From Streptomyces roseoverticillatus (lineage in GTDB: Bacteria; Actinomycetota; Actinomycetes; Streptomycetales; Streptomycetaceae), in NCBI RefSeq assembly GCF_000719265.1, contig NZ_JOFL01000011.1, forward strand, positions 186,001-250,000: 64,000 nucleotides of DNA, read 5' to 3'. Below are positions 1 through 7,311 of the stretch, in pieces. Below the pieces are notes generated by a model. The model saw nothing but the letters and a program-made list of their open reading frames with translations, made no database searches and was not told where the DNA came from. A program made the translations under genes and the position numbers. The first letter of the stretch is position 1. Every line of letters begins with the position of its first letter.

Positions 1-2
1 AT

Positions 3-659
3 GACGGGCACGAGCGGGCCGGCGGCCTCGCGGGGCTGTCCCTGCCCGCGCGCCTCGTCGTCGCGGGGGGCGCGGCGGTGATAGCGGTGACGGCGGCCGT
101 CCACTTGGGGATGGTGTTCCTGCACGTGGCGCCGTCGAACACGGTCACCAAGCAGAACGCCACGGCGATAGACGACTACATCTATCCGGAGTATGAGCAG
201 AACTGGAAGTTCTTCGCTCCCAACCCGCTCCAGCAGAACGTCGCTGTCCAGGCCCGCGCCGAGCTCCGCGCCCCCGACGGCCGGACCACCGTCACCGGCT
301 GGACCGACCTCACCGCACGGGACGGCGCCGAGATCCGCCACAACCTCCTCCCCAGCCACACGCAGCAGAACGAGCTGCGCCGCGCCTGGGACTTCTACAC
401 CAACTCCCACGACGTCAAGGAAGCGCCCAACGGGCTGCGCGGGGCCCTCTCCGAGCAGTACATCCGGCGCATCGTCGTCGGCCGGCTCGGCGCCGGGGAG
501 GACGGCCGGACCGTCCAGCGCGTCCAGGTGCGCGCCGTGACCACCCTGGTCGCGCCGCCGTCCTGGAGCGACGAGAAGAACGAGCCCAAGCCCGCCTACC
601 GGGTGCTGGGCTGGTGGCCGGTCACCGCCGCCGACCGTACGGAGGCGAAGAACCGATGA
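3..659 (+). CDS. DUF5819 family membrane-anchored protein (5' end outside window)
   Basis: The frame is open from the left edge, so the true start lies outside the window and only the last 218 residues are visible; the GTG at 78 is internal. A hydrophobic segment (AVIAVTAAVHLGMVFLH) near visible residues 25-42 looks like an N-terminal membrane anchor. It is followed by a soluble domain with the WKFFAPNP stretch that I associate with DUF5819. The stop codon overlaps the next start (ATGA), so translation is probably coupled to the HTTM-domain gene, a pairing commonly seen for this family. Function is unknown; an extracytoplasmic partner of the HTTM protein is an inference from the pairing. Confidence 0.75.
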   Translation, partial: DGHERAGGLAGLSLPARLVVAGGAAVIAVTAAVHLGMVFLHVAPSNTVTKQNATAIDDYIYPEYEQNWKFFAPNPLQQNVAVQARAELRAPDGRTTVTGWTDLTARDGAEIRHNLLPSHTQQNELRRAWDFYTNSHDVKEAPNGLRGALSEQYIRRIVVGRLGAGEDGRTVQRVQVRAVTTLVAPPSWSDEKNEPKPAYRVLGWWPVTAADRTEAKNR

Positions 660-1879
660 GCACGTCCCTGCAGCTCGGCGCCCGGCTCTCGCGCGGGATC
701 GACCGCGTCACCGGAGCCGCGCTCGGCGCCCACCAGACGGCCGTGATCCGGATAGGCCTCTCCTTCACGTGGCTGGTCTTCCTGCTGCGCGAGTGGCCGA
801 ACCGGCACGAGATGTACGGCCCCGACGGGCCGTGGAGCTGGGAGATGGCCCGCCGGCTGACGGCCGACAACCACGCCTTCACCGCCCTGCTCTGGTCCGA
901 CGGCGGCCTGTGGTTCGAGGCGGTCTACGCCTTCGCCGTCGTCACCGCGGCCCTGCTCGCCCTCGGGTGGCGCACCCGGACCATGACCGTGCTCTCCATG
1001 GTCGGCGTGCTGTCGCTGCAGAACCGCAGCGTCTTCCTCGGCGACGGCGGCGACAACGTCATCCACCTGATGGCGCTCTACCTGATCCTCACGCGCTGCG
1101 GCCGCGTCTGGTCCCTCGACGCCCGCCGGGCGGCGAAGCGGGCCGGGCAGCCCGCGGGCCTCGACCTGACGGGCGTCGTGCTGTGGGCCTGCTGCGGGCT
1201 CGCCCTGGCCGCGGCGATGATCCTCGGCGACACCCGGATGTCGTGGACCGACCACGGCCCGCTCCCCGGCGTCGGCTGGGCCGCCGCCCTGTGGGCCCTC
1301 TGGCTGGTCCAGGGCCTGTGGTGGCTCGCGCAGCGGTACGGCCCGGGCGAGCCCCGCGCCGTGCTCGACGTCCTGGCGAACCTGCTGCACAACGCCGGCG
1401 TGCTGGTGATCATGGCGGAGGTCTGCCTGATCTACGCCACGGCCGGCTGGTACAAGATCCAGGGTTCCCGCTGGCAGGACGGCACCGCGCTCTACTACCC
1501 GCTGCACCTCGACTACTTCTCGCCCTGGCCCGAGCTGTCCCACGCCCTCGCGAGCAGCGGGCTGCTCGTGCTGCTGCTCAGCTACGGCACCGTGGCCGTG
1601 CAGGTCGCCTTCCCCTTCACCCTGCTCAACCGGCGGGTGAAGAACGTCCTGCTGGGTGTGATGATGATGGAGCACCTCGGCATCGCCCTGCTGCTCGGGC
1701 TGCCGTTCTTCTCCCTGGCGATGATCGTGGCCGACGCGGTCTTCCTGCCCACCTCCTTCCTGCGCCGTCTGGGCGCCGCGGCGGGCCGCGCCCGCGACCG
1801 GCTGCTCCCGGCCCGGGCCCAGCAGGTCCCGGTGCAGCGCGAGGGCGACGAGGCGGCGGCCAGGACTCTCGTAGGCTGA
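656..1879 (+). CDS. HTTM domain-containing polytopic membrane protein
   Basis: A 407-residue protein with several hydrophobic helices, for example around residues 35-50, 90-130, 180-210, 250-275 and 300-370. The pattern fits the HTTM family (horizontally transferred transmembrane domain, related to vitamin K-dependent gamma-carboxylase). The start at 656 is preferred because GGAGGCGAAG lies at 641-650 and the ATG overlaps the upstream stop; the ATG at 614 would sit inside the DUF5819 gene without a good RBS. Bacterial HTTM proteins generally have no proven activity. It is probably an operon partner of the preceding DUF5819 protein. Confidence 0.8.
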   Translation: MSTSLQLGARLSRGIDRVTGAALGAHQTAVIRIGLSFTWLVFLLREWPNRHEMYGPDGPWSWEMARRLTADNHAFTALLWSDGGLWFEAVYAFAVVTAALLALGWRTRTMTVLSMVGVLSLQNRSVFLGDGGDNVIHLMALYLILTRCGRVWSLDARRAAKRAGQPAGLDLTGVVLWACCGLALAAAMILGDTRMSWTDHGPLPGVGWAAALWALWLVQGLWWLAQRYGPGEPRAVLDVLANLLHNAGVLVIMAEVCLIYATAGWYKIQGSRWQDGTALYYPLHLDYFSPWPELSHALASSGLLVLLLSYGTVAVQVAFPFTLLNRRVKNVLLGVMMMEHLGIALLLGLPFFSLAMIVADAVFLPTSFLRRLGAAAGRARDRLLPARAQQVPVQREGDEAAARTLVG

Positions 1880-1883
1880 GGGC

Positions 1884-2648
1884 ATGACCGAGGACGAAGC
1901 CGCTGCCGCAGTCCGGCAGTGGGGCGAGCGCGCCCCCGACGCCGTACTGCTCGACGGCTTCCACGCCCTGAAGCACGCGCTGCGCTTCGGCGCGGACGTG
2001 CCGCTCGCGGTCACCAGCGACAAGGAGGCGGCGCTGGCGCTCGCCGAAGCCCTGGCCGACGACCTCACCGGGACGCTCGCCGAGCGCCTGGTCGAGATCC
2101 CCGCCAAGGCCCTGCGCGAGCTGGTGCCCAGGATCCACCCCACGGGCGTGGCCGCCCTCGCCGTGCGGCCGGAGCGCAGGGCGAACCTCGACGCGCTCTC
2201 GCGGGCGCCCCGCAAGGCCCCCGTCGTCGTCCTCGACAACCCGCGCAACCTCGGCAATGTCGGCGCCGTGATCCGGCTCGCCGCCGGCTTCGGCGCCACG
2301 GGCGTCGTCACCACCGGGGATATGGACCCCTGGCACCCCAACGCCGTACGGGCCGGGGCGGGCCTGCACTACGCCACCGCCGTCGAGCGGCTGCCGCTGC
2401 CCGAGCTCCCGCCCGGGCCGCTCTACGCCCTGGACCCGGAGGGCGATGACATCCGCTCCCTCACCCTGCCCGACGACGCGCTGATCGCCTTCGGCTCCGA
2501 GCGCCACGGCATCTCGCCCGAGCTGCGCGAGAGGGCGACCCGGCTGGTCGCCCTCCCCATGCGCCCCCAGGTCTCCAGTTACAACCTCGCCACGAGCGTC
2601 GCCATGGCGCTGTTCCACTGGGGCGGCGGGGGCCCGGGCCGGGGCTAG
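1884..2648 (+). CDS. TrmH/SpoU family RNA 2'-O-methyltransferase
   Basis: 254 residues. The three SPOUT motifs are visible: NPRNLGNVGAVIR (about residues 115-127), LIAFGSERHGIS (about 195-206) and MRPQVSSYNLATSVAMAL (about 225-242). The last contains the SxN(L)xxS knot motif that binds S-adenosylmethionine. Such enzymes methylate the 2'-OH of tRNA or rRNA nucleotides in the cytoplasm; the exact target cannot be read from sequence. It starts 4 nt after the HTTM stop. Its own stop overlaps the paaN stop on the other strand (CTAG), so the two genes converge with no room for a terminator. Confidence 0.88.
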   Translation: MTEDEAAAAVRQWGERAPDAVLLDGFHALKHALRFGADVPLAVTSDKEAALALAEALADDLTGTLAERLVEIPAKALRELVPRIHPTGVAALAVRPERRANLDALSRAPRKAPVVVLDNPRNLGNVGAVIRLAAGFGATGVVTTGDMDPWHPNAVRAGAGLHYATAVERLPLPELPPGPLYALDPEGDDIRSLTLPDDALIAFGSERHGISPELRERATRLVALPMRPQVSSYNLATSVAMALFHWGGGGPGRG

Positions 2649-4348
2649 ACCGGGCGGCGCACCTCGACCGTGCGGAAGCGGTTCGCGACGAACGCGCCGT
2701 CGCACAGGGCCGCGTTCGCGGCGGGGTTGCCGCCGGAGCCGTGGAAGTCGGAGAACGCGGCCGTCTGGTTCACGAAGACCCCGCCGGTCAGGTTGAGGGA
2801 GAGCTGGGCGCACTCCTCCAGGCAGGCCTCCTCCACCAGCCGCTCGACCTCGGGCGACGTGGTGTACGCCCCGACGGTCATCGCGCCCTTCTCGCGCACC
2901 GTGCGGCGCAGCAGCTCCACGGCGTCCGCCGCGGAGTCGACGGCGACGGCGAAGGACACCGGCCCGAAGCACTCCGAGAAGTAGGCCGCCTCGGCGTCGG
3001 GCTTGGCACCGTCCAGCTTCACGATGACCGGGGTGCGGACGGTGGCGCCGGGGAAGTCGGGGTTCTCCACCGCGCGGGAGGCGAGGGCGACTTCGCCGAG
3101 CCGGCCCGCGGCGTCGATCCGCTCCTTGACCTGGTCGTTGACGATGGCGCCGAGCAGGCCGTTCGCCCGGGCGTCGTCGCCCAGCAGGCCCTGGACCGCG
3201 CCGGCCAGATCCGCCACCACCTCGTCGTAGGACTTGGGACCGGCGTCGGTCGTGATGCCGCCGCGGGGGATCAGGAAGTTCTGCGGGGTGGTGCACATCT
3301 GGCCGCTGTAGAGGGACAGCGAGAAGGCCAGGTTGCCGAGGAGGCCCTTGTAGTCGTCCGTGGAGTCGATGACGACCGTGTTGACGCCGGCCTTCTCCGT
3401 GAAGACCTGCGCCTGGCGGGCGTTGGTCTCCAGCCAGTCGCCGAAGGCGGTGGAGCCGGTGTAGTCGATGATGCGGATCTCGGGGCGCACGGCCAGGGTC
3501 TTGGCGATGCCCTCGCCGTCCCGCTCGGCGGCCAGGGCCACCAGGTCGGGCGAGAAGCCCGCCTCGCGCAGCACCTCGCGCGCGATCCGCACGGTCAGGG
3601 CCAGCGGCAGCACCGCGCGCGGGTGCGGCTTGACCAGGACGGCGTTGCCCGTGGCGAGGGAGGCGAAGAGGCCGGGGAAGCCGTTCCACGTGGGGAAGGT
3701 GTTGCAGCCGATGAGCAGGGAGACGCCCCGCGGCACGGCCGTGAACTCCTTGCGCAGCTCCAGCGGATCGCGCTTGCCCTGCGGCTTGGACCAGTCGGCC
3801 GAGCCCGGGGTGCGGACCTGCTCCGCATACGCGTAGGCGACGGCCTCCAGGCCCCGGTCCTGGGCGTGCGGGCCGCCGGCCTGGAAGGCCATCATGAAGG
3901 CCTGGCCGCTGGTGTGCATGACGGCGTGCGCGAATTCGTGCGAGCGGGCGTTGATCCGGGAGAGGATCTCCAGGCAGACCGCGGCCCGCACCTCCGGGCC
4001 CGCCTCGCGCCACTGCGGCATCGCCGCGCGCAGCGCCGGCAGCAGCTCATCGACGGCCGGGTGCGGATACTCGATGCCGAGCTCGATCCCGAACGGCGAG
4101 ACCTCGGTGCCCGCCCAGCCGTCGGTGCCCGGCTGGTCCAGCTCGAAGCGCTCGCCCCGGAGCGCCTCGAAGGCGGCCCGGCCCTCGGCGGCGCTCAGGC
4201 TGCCGGGGACGGCCCCCTCCGCGCCGTACGCCTTCGGGTGCTCGGGGAACGGGGACCAGTAGGCGCGCGTGCGGATGGCGTCCAGCGCCTGATCGAGGGT
4301 GGGGCGGTGCTTCTCGGTCAACTGAGCGGTGGTGAGTCCGGCGGTCAC
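2645..4348 (-). CDS. paaN: PaaN-type aldehyde dehydrogenase, phenylacetate degradation
   Basis: 567 residues of the aldehyde dehydrogenase superfamily. The catalytic cysteine motif SGQMCTTPQ and the glutamate motif FTEKAG are present. There is no C-terminal MaoC hydratase domain, unlike the roughly 680-residue E. coli PaaZ, so this is the shorter actinobacterial PaaN form, expected to act on an aldehyde intermediate of the phenylacetyl-CoA pathway. GTG at 4348 is chosen because AAGGAG lies just upstream on the minus strand; longer readings run through unrelated sequence. It diverges from the 3-hydroxyacyl-CoA dehydrogenase gene across a 138-nt gap holding a PaaR-like operator. The ring-epoxidase genes paaABCDE are not in this window. 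Confidence 0.88.
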   Translation of the reverse strand: MTAGLTTAQLTEKHRPTLDQALDAIRTRAYWSPFPEHPKAYGAEGAVPGSLSAAEGRAAFEALRGERFELDQPGTDGWAGTEVSPFGIELGIEYPHPAVDELLPALRAAMPQWREAGPEVRAAVCLEILSRINARSHEFAHAVMHTSGQAFMMAFQAGGPHAQDRGLEAVAYAYAEQVRTPGSADWSKPQGKRDPLELRKEFTAVPRGVSLLIGCNTFPTWNGFPGLFASLATGNAVLVKPHPRAVLPLALTVRIAREVLREAGFSPDLVALAAERDGEGIAKTLAVRPEIRIIDYTGSTAFGDWLETNARQAQVFTEKAGVNTVVIDSTDDYKGLLGNLAFSLSLYSGQMCTTPQNFLIPRGGITTDAGPKSYDEVVADLAGAVQGLLGDDARANGLLGAIVNDQVKERIDAAGRLGEVALASRAVENPDFPGATVRTPVIVKLDGAKPDAEAAYFSECFGPVSFAVAVDSAADAVELLRRTVREKGAMTVGAYTTSPEVERLVEEACLEECAQLSLNLTGGVFVNQTAAFSDFHGSGGNPAANAALCDGAFVANRFRTVEVRRPV

Positions 4349-4417
4349 GGCTGACCAACTCCTTGTCGAGCGGGGCTCCGATACGGGGGACCAGACGCAC
4401 CCCCGGTGGATACAGTA

Positions 4418-4431
4418 ACCGAACGATCGGT
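4418..4431. promoter_or_regulatory. PaaR-like operator (TetR palindrome) between paaN and paaH
   Basis: ACCGAACGATCGGT is a near-perfect palindrome in the divergent paaN/paaH promoter region. It fits the core ACCG-NN-CG-NN-CGGT that I recall as the Corynebacterium PaaR site. A PaaR-like TetR gene lies 1.6 kb downstream. A second copy (7230-7243) lies before the bkd operon. Confidence 0.7.
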
Positions 4432-4453
4432 CGGGACAAGGGGGCCCGGCGAA

Positions 4454-4464
4454 CCTGTGGACAA
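4454..4464 (+). promoter_or_regulatory. Shared 11-bp element CCTGTGGACAA upstream of paaH
   Basis: CCTGTGGACAA begins 22 nt after the PaaR-like operator and ends 22 nt before the paaH start codon. The same 11 bp occurs on the opposite strand at 7187-7197, again exactly 22 nt from the lrp start. The complement contains TTGTCCACA, the preferred Streptomyces DnaA box, so DnaA or a dedicated regulator could bind; which one is unknown. Confidence 0.45.
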
Positions 4465-4486
4465 CTCTTCGGGGAGGATCACTGCC

Positions 4487-6004
4487 ATGACCCCAATCGA
4501 CCCCGCCGGGACCGTCGCCGTCGTCGGCGCCGGCACCATGGGCCAGGGCATCGCCCAGGTCGCCCTGGCAGCGGGCCACGCGGTGCGGCTGTACGACGCC
4601 GCGCCCGGCCGTGCGGAGGAGGCGGCGCGGTCGATCGCCGCCCGGCTCGGCCGCCTGGTGGACAAGGGCAGGCTCGACGCGGCCGGCCGGGACGAGGCCC
4701 TCGCCCGTCTGCGGCCCGCCGCGCGGCTCGCCGAACTCGCCGACTCCGCCCTCGTCATCGAGGCGATTGTCGAGCAACTGGAGGCCAAACAGAAGGTGTT
4801 CGCCGAGCTGGAATCGGTCGTTCCCGACGACTGCCTGCTGGCCACCAACACCTCGTCCCTGTCGGTGACCGCCGTCGCCGGCGCACTGCGGCTTCCCGGC
4901 CGCTTCGTCGGCCTGCACTTCTTCAACCCCGCCCCGCTGCTCCCGCTGGTCGAGGTGGTCCGGGGCTTCGCCACGGACCCGGAGGCGGCCGACCGCGCCC
5001 GGGCCACCGTGGCCGCGTGGGGCAAGACCCCGGTGACCTGCGCGGACACGCCCGGCTTCATCGTCAACCGGCTCGCCCGGCCCTTCTACGCGGAGGCGTT
5101 CCGCGTCCACGAGGAGGGCGGCGCCGACCCGGCCACCATCGACGCCGTGCTGCGGGAGTGCGGCGGCTTCCGCATGGGCCCCTTCGAGCTGACCGACCTC
5201 ATCGGCCAGGATGTGAACAACGCCGTCACTCGTTCGGTCTACGAGGCGTTCTTCCACGACCCCCGGTTCACGCCCTCCCTCGCCCAGCAGCGGCTCGTGG
5301 AGGCCGGGCTGCTCGGCCGCAAGTCCGGCCGCGGATGGTTCCCGTACGAGGAGGGCGCCGACCGGCCCGGACCGGCCACGGCGGCGCCGTGCGAGCCGCC
5401 CGCGGAGATCGGCTGGCACGCCCGGCCCCCGCGCGTCTGCGCCCCCCTGCGGGAGCTGATCGAGGAAGCCGGGATCAAGGTCGTGCGCGACCGTGCGCCG
5501 TACTCCGAGTGGTACATCACCCTCCCCGACGGCGCGGCGCTCACCCTCACGGGCGGCGAGGCCGCCACCCCCAAGAACGGCGGGCCGCACATCTACTTCG
5601 ACCTGGCCCTCGACTACCGCACCTGCACCCGGATCGCCCTCGCCCCCTCGGAGAAGGCCTCGGCACGGGACGTGCAGGCCGCCGTGGGCCTGTTCCAGGC
5701 GCTCGGCAAGAGCGTCAGCGTCATTGCCGACGTTCCCGGCCTGATCGTCGCCCGTACGGTCGCCATGCTCGTCGACTTCGCCGAGGACGCCGCCGGGCGC
5801 GGCGTGGCGAGCCGCGAGGACATCGACACCGCCATGCGGCTGGGCGTGAACTACCCGCGCGGCCCGCTGGAGTGGGGCCGCGCGATCGGCCTGACCCATG
5901 TGCGCGGCATGCTGTGGGGCCTCGCCCAGGAGTACCCCGGCGGCCGCTACGACCCCTCCTTGTCCCTCCGCCGCCGTGCGGCCGTCGAAGAGAGCCTGCT
6001 GTAA
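4487..6004 (+). CDS. paaH: 3-hydroxyacyl-CoA dehydrogenase, PaaH type
   Basis: 505 residues with an N-terminal Rossmann fold (GAGTMGQGIAQ, about residues 12-22) and the catalytic-histidine motif VGLHFFNP near residue 142. Two C-terminal 3HCDH_C-type helical domains follow, the second near residues 390-500. This size and double C-terminal domain fit PaaH/PaaC, which oxidises 3-hydroxyadipyl-CoA with NAD+ late in phenylacetate catabolism; a general beta-oxidation role is also possible. ATG 4487 is preferred over the in-frame GTG at 4406 because GGGGAGGATC precedes it and the longer start would run through the operator. The TetR gene follows 2 nt later. Confidence 0.85.
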   Translation: MTPIDPAGTVAVVGAGTMGQGIAQVALAAGHAVRLYDAAPGRAEEAARSIAARLGRLVDKGRLDAAGRDEALARLRPAARLAELADSALVIEAIVEQLEAKQKVFAELESVVPDDCLLATNTSSLSVTAVAGALRLPGRFVGLHFFNPAPLLPLVEVVRGFATDPEAADRARATVAAWGKTPVTCADTPGFIVNRLARPFYAEAFRVHEEGGADPATIDAVLRECGGFRMGPFELTDLIGQDVNNAVTRSVYEAFFHDPRFTPSLAQQRLVEAGLLGRKSGRGWFPYEEGADRPGPATAAPCEPPAEIGWHARPPRVCAPLRELIEEAGIKVVRDRAPYSEWYITLPDGAALTLTGGEAATPKNGGPHIYFDLALDYRTCTRIALAPSEKASARDVQAAVGLFQALGKSVSVIADVPGLIVARTVAMLVDFAEDAAGRGVASREDIDTAMRLGVNYPRGPLEWGRAIGLTHVRGMLWGLAQEYPGGRYDPSLSLRRRAAVEESLL

Positions 6005-6006
6005 TC

Positions 6007-6600
6007 ATGACCATGGCCAAGCGCGACACCTACACGCCCGAATCGCTGCTCGCGGTCGCCGTAGGGGTGTTCAACGAGCGGGGCTACGACGGCACGTCCA
6101 TGGAGCACCTCTCCAAGGCGGCCGGCATCTCCAAGTCCTCCATCTACCACCACGTGAAGGGCAAGGAGGAGCTGCTCCGGCTCGCGATAAGCCGCGCCCT
6201 GGACGAGCTCTTCGCCGTGCTGGACGAGCCCGGGGCGACCGGCGGCCCGGCCGTCGACCGGCTGCAGTACGTGACCCGCCGCACCGTCGAGGTGCTCATG
6301 GCCGAGCTGCCCTACGTGACGCTGCTGCTGCGCGTGCGCGGCAACACCGGCACCGAGCGCTGGGCCATGGAGCGCCGCCGCGAGTTCGACCACCGCGTCG
6401 CCGAGCTGCTCAAGCAGGCGGCTGCCGACGGCGACCTGCGGGCGGACGTGGACGCGCGGCTGGCCACCCGGCTCCTCTTCGGGATGATCAACTCCGTGGT
6501 GGAGTGGTACCGCCCCGACCGTGGCGGGGCGGTGACCAGCGAAGAAGTCGCCGACGCGGTGGTGCGCACGGCGTTCGACGGGCTCCGGACCGAACGCTAG
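6007..6600 (+). CDS. paaR: TetR family regulator, PaaR-like
   Basis: 197 residues. The N-terminal TetR helix-turn-helix is clear (GYDGTSMEHLSKAAGISKSS, about residues 26-45, then IYHHVKGKEELL), followed by an all-helical ligand domain. It starts 2 nt after paaH stops and has no obvious RBS of its own, so it is probably co-transcribed and translationally coupled. By position and by the two PaaR-type palindromes nearby I infer that it represses paaH/paaN and possibly the bkd operon, with phenylacetyl-CoA or another acyl-CoA as inducer. The effector is an inference from the PaaR family. Confidence 0.75.
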   Translation: MTMAKRDTYTPESLLAVAVGVFNERGYDGTSMEHLSKAAGISKSSIYHHVKGKEELLRLAISRALDELFAVLDEPGATGGPAVDRLQYVTRRTVEVLMAELPYVTLLLRVRGNTGTERWAMERRREFDHRVAELLKQAAADGDLRADVDARLATRLLFGMINSVVEWYRPDRGGAVTSEEVADAVVRTAFDGLRTER

Positions 6601-6648
6601 AGACCTCCGGAAACCCCTGGAGACCTCCGGAAACCTCTAGAGACCTCC
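6597..6648. repeat. 20-bp tandem repeat joining the paaR and lrp stop codons
   Basis: 2.6 copies of a 20-bp unit (first copy CTAGAGACCTCCGGAAACCC). CTAG in copy 1 supplies the paaR stop and CTAG in copy 3 supplies the stop of the convergent lrp gene on the other strand. The whole intergenic space is this array. Confidence 0.85.
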
Positions 6649-7164
6649 TTCGTCGAGGTCCGTCTCCTCGAAGATCAGCAGCGTGCGGGTGCTGAGCACC
6701 TCGTCCATGGCCTGGATGCGGGTCAGCACCAGCTCGCGCAGGGCGCGGTTGTCCTTGGTGTGCACCAGCAGGAGCACGTCGAAGTCCCCGCTCACCAGGG
6801 CGATGTGCGCGGCCCCCGGCAGCTCCAGGAGCTTGTCGCGGACCGCGCGCCAGGAGTTCTGCACGATCTTCAGCGTGATGTACGCCGACGCGCTCTGCCC
6901 GGCCCGCTCCTGGTCGACGCGGGCGCTGAAGCCCCGGATGACCCCGTCGTCGATCAGCCGGTTGATCCGCGCGTAGGCGTTGGCGCGCGAGACGTGCACC
7001 CGCTCGGCCACGGACCGTATCGACGCGCGCCCGTCCGCCTGCAGCATGCGCAGGATGGCGCGGTCTATGTCGTCCAGCGGCCGCGCGGGTGCCCTGCTCC
7101 CGGTGAGGGCCATCTGTTCGTCCGGCATGGCGTCCTGCCTCCCCCTCTTGGACGTCCTGGCCAT
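6637..7164 (-). CDS. bkdR: Lrp/AsnC family regulator, BkdR-like
   Basis: 175 residues with an N-terminal winged helix (IDRAILRMLQADGRASIRSV, about residues 33-52, then the recognition region VSRANAYARINRL) and a C-terminal RAM/AsnC ligand domain (GDFDVLLLVHT). It diverges from the 2-oxoacid dehydrogenase operon, the usual place of the BkdR activator or repressor that senses branched-chain amino acids or oxoacids. The start at 7164 has no clear SD, so a leaderless or weakly translated mRNA is possible; ATG 7128 is an alternative. The divergent region contains an inverted repeat (7173-7196) and a PaaR-like site (7230-7243). The stop lies inside a tandem repeat shared with paaR. Confidence 0.8.
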   Translation of the reverse strand: MARTSKRGRQDAMPDEQMALTGSRAPARPLDDIDRAILRMLQADGRASIRSVAERVHVSRANAYARINRLIDDGVIRGFSARVDQERAGQSASAYITLKIVQNSWRAVRDKLLELPGAAHIALVSGDFDVLLLVHTKDNRALRELVLTRIQAMDEVLSTRTLLIFEETDLDEGGL

Positions 7165-7172
7165 ATCTCAGG

Positions 7173-7196
7173 CTGTGGAGAACCGTTTGTCCACAG
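7173..7196. promoter_or_regulatory. Inverted repeat CTGTGGA-N10-TCCACAG in lrp/bkd divergent promoter
   Basis: Perfect 7-bp arms separated by 10 bp, starting 8 nt upstream of the lrp start. One arm extends to TTGTCCACAGG (7187-7197), identical to the element before paaH. The arms resemble DnaA boxes (TTGTCCACA and TTCTCCACA in opposite orientation). It could equally be the autoregulatory site of the Lrp protein. Confidence 0.5.
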
Positions 7197-7229
7197 GCTC
7201 GGGCCGCCTGTAGCCAAAATGTGCCGACG

Positions 7230-7243
7230 ACCGAACAATCGGT
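7230..7243. promoter_or_regulatory. Second PaaR-like operator, upstream of bkd operon
   Basis: ACCGAACAATCGGT differs by one base from the palindrome between paaN and paaH (4418-4431). It lies 68 nt before the E1-alpha start, a plausible position for repression, and suggests that the nearby TetR protein also controls the bkd operon. Confidence 0.6.
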
Positions 7244-7311
7244 AGGGAGGGCGTCCGGCGCATCCCGCCGCGCGTCCGGTCAAGCCCGTCCCCACGAAGG
7301 AGGTGCTCGTC

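Noticed and set aside
1626..5899. Very long overlapping minus-strand ORFs (up to about 1080 codons) through the paa region
   Set aside because: Only the paaN frame has family motifs; the rest is antisense to well-supported genes and typical of GC-rich shadow frames.
4454..7197. Replication origin based on DnaA-box-like sequences
   Set aside because: Only three boxes over 2.7 kb, no box cluster, no dnaA/dnaN/gyrB genes; regulatory elements are the better reading.
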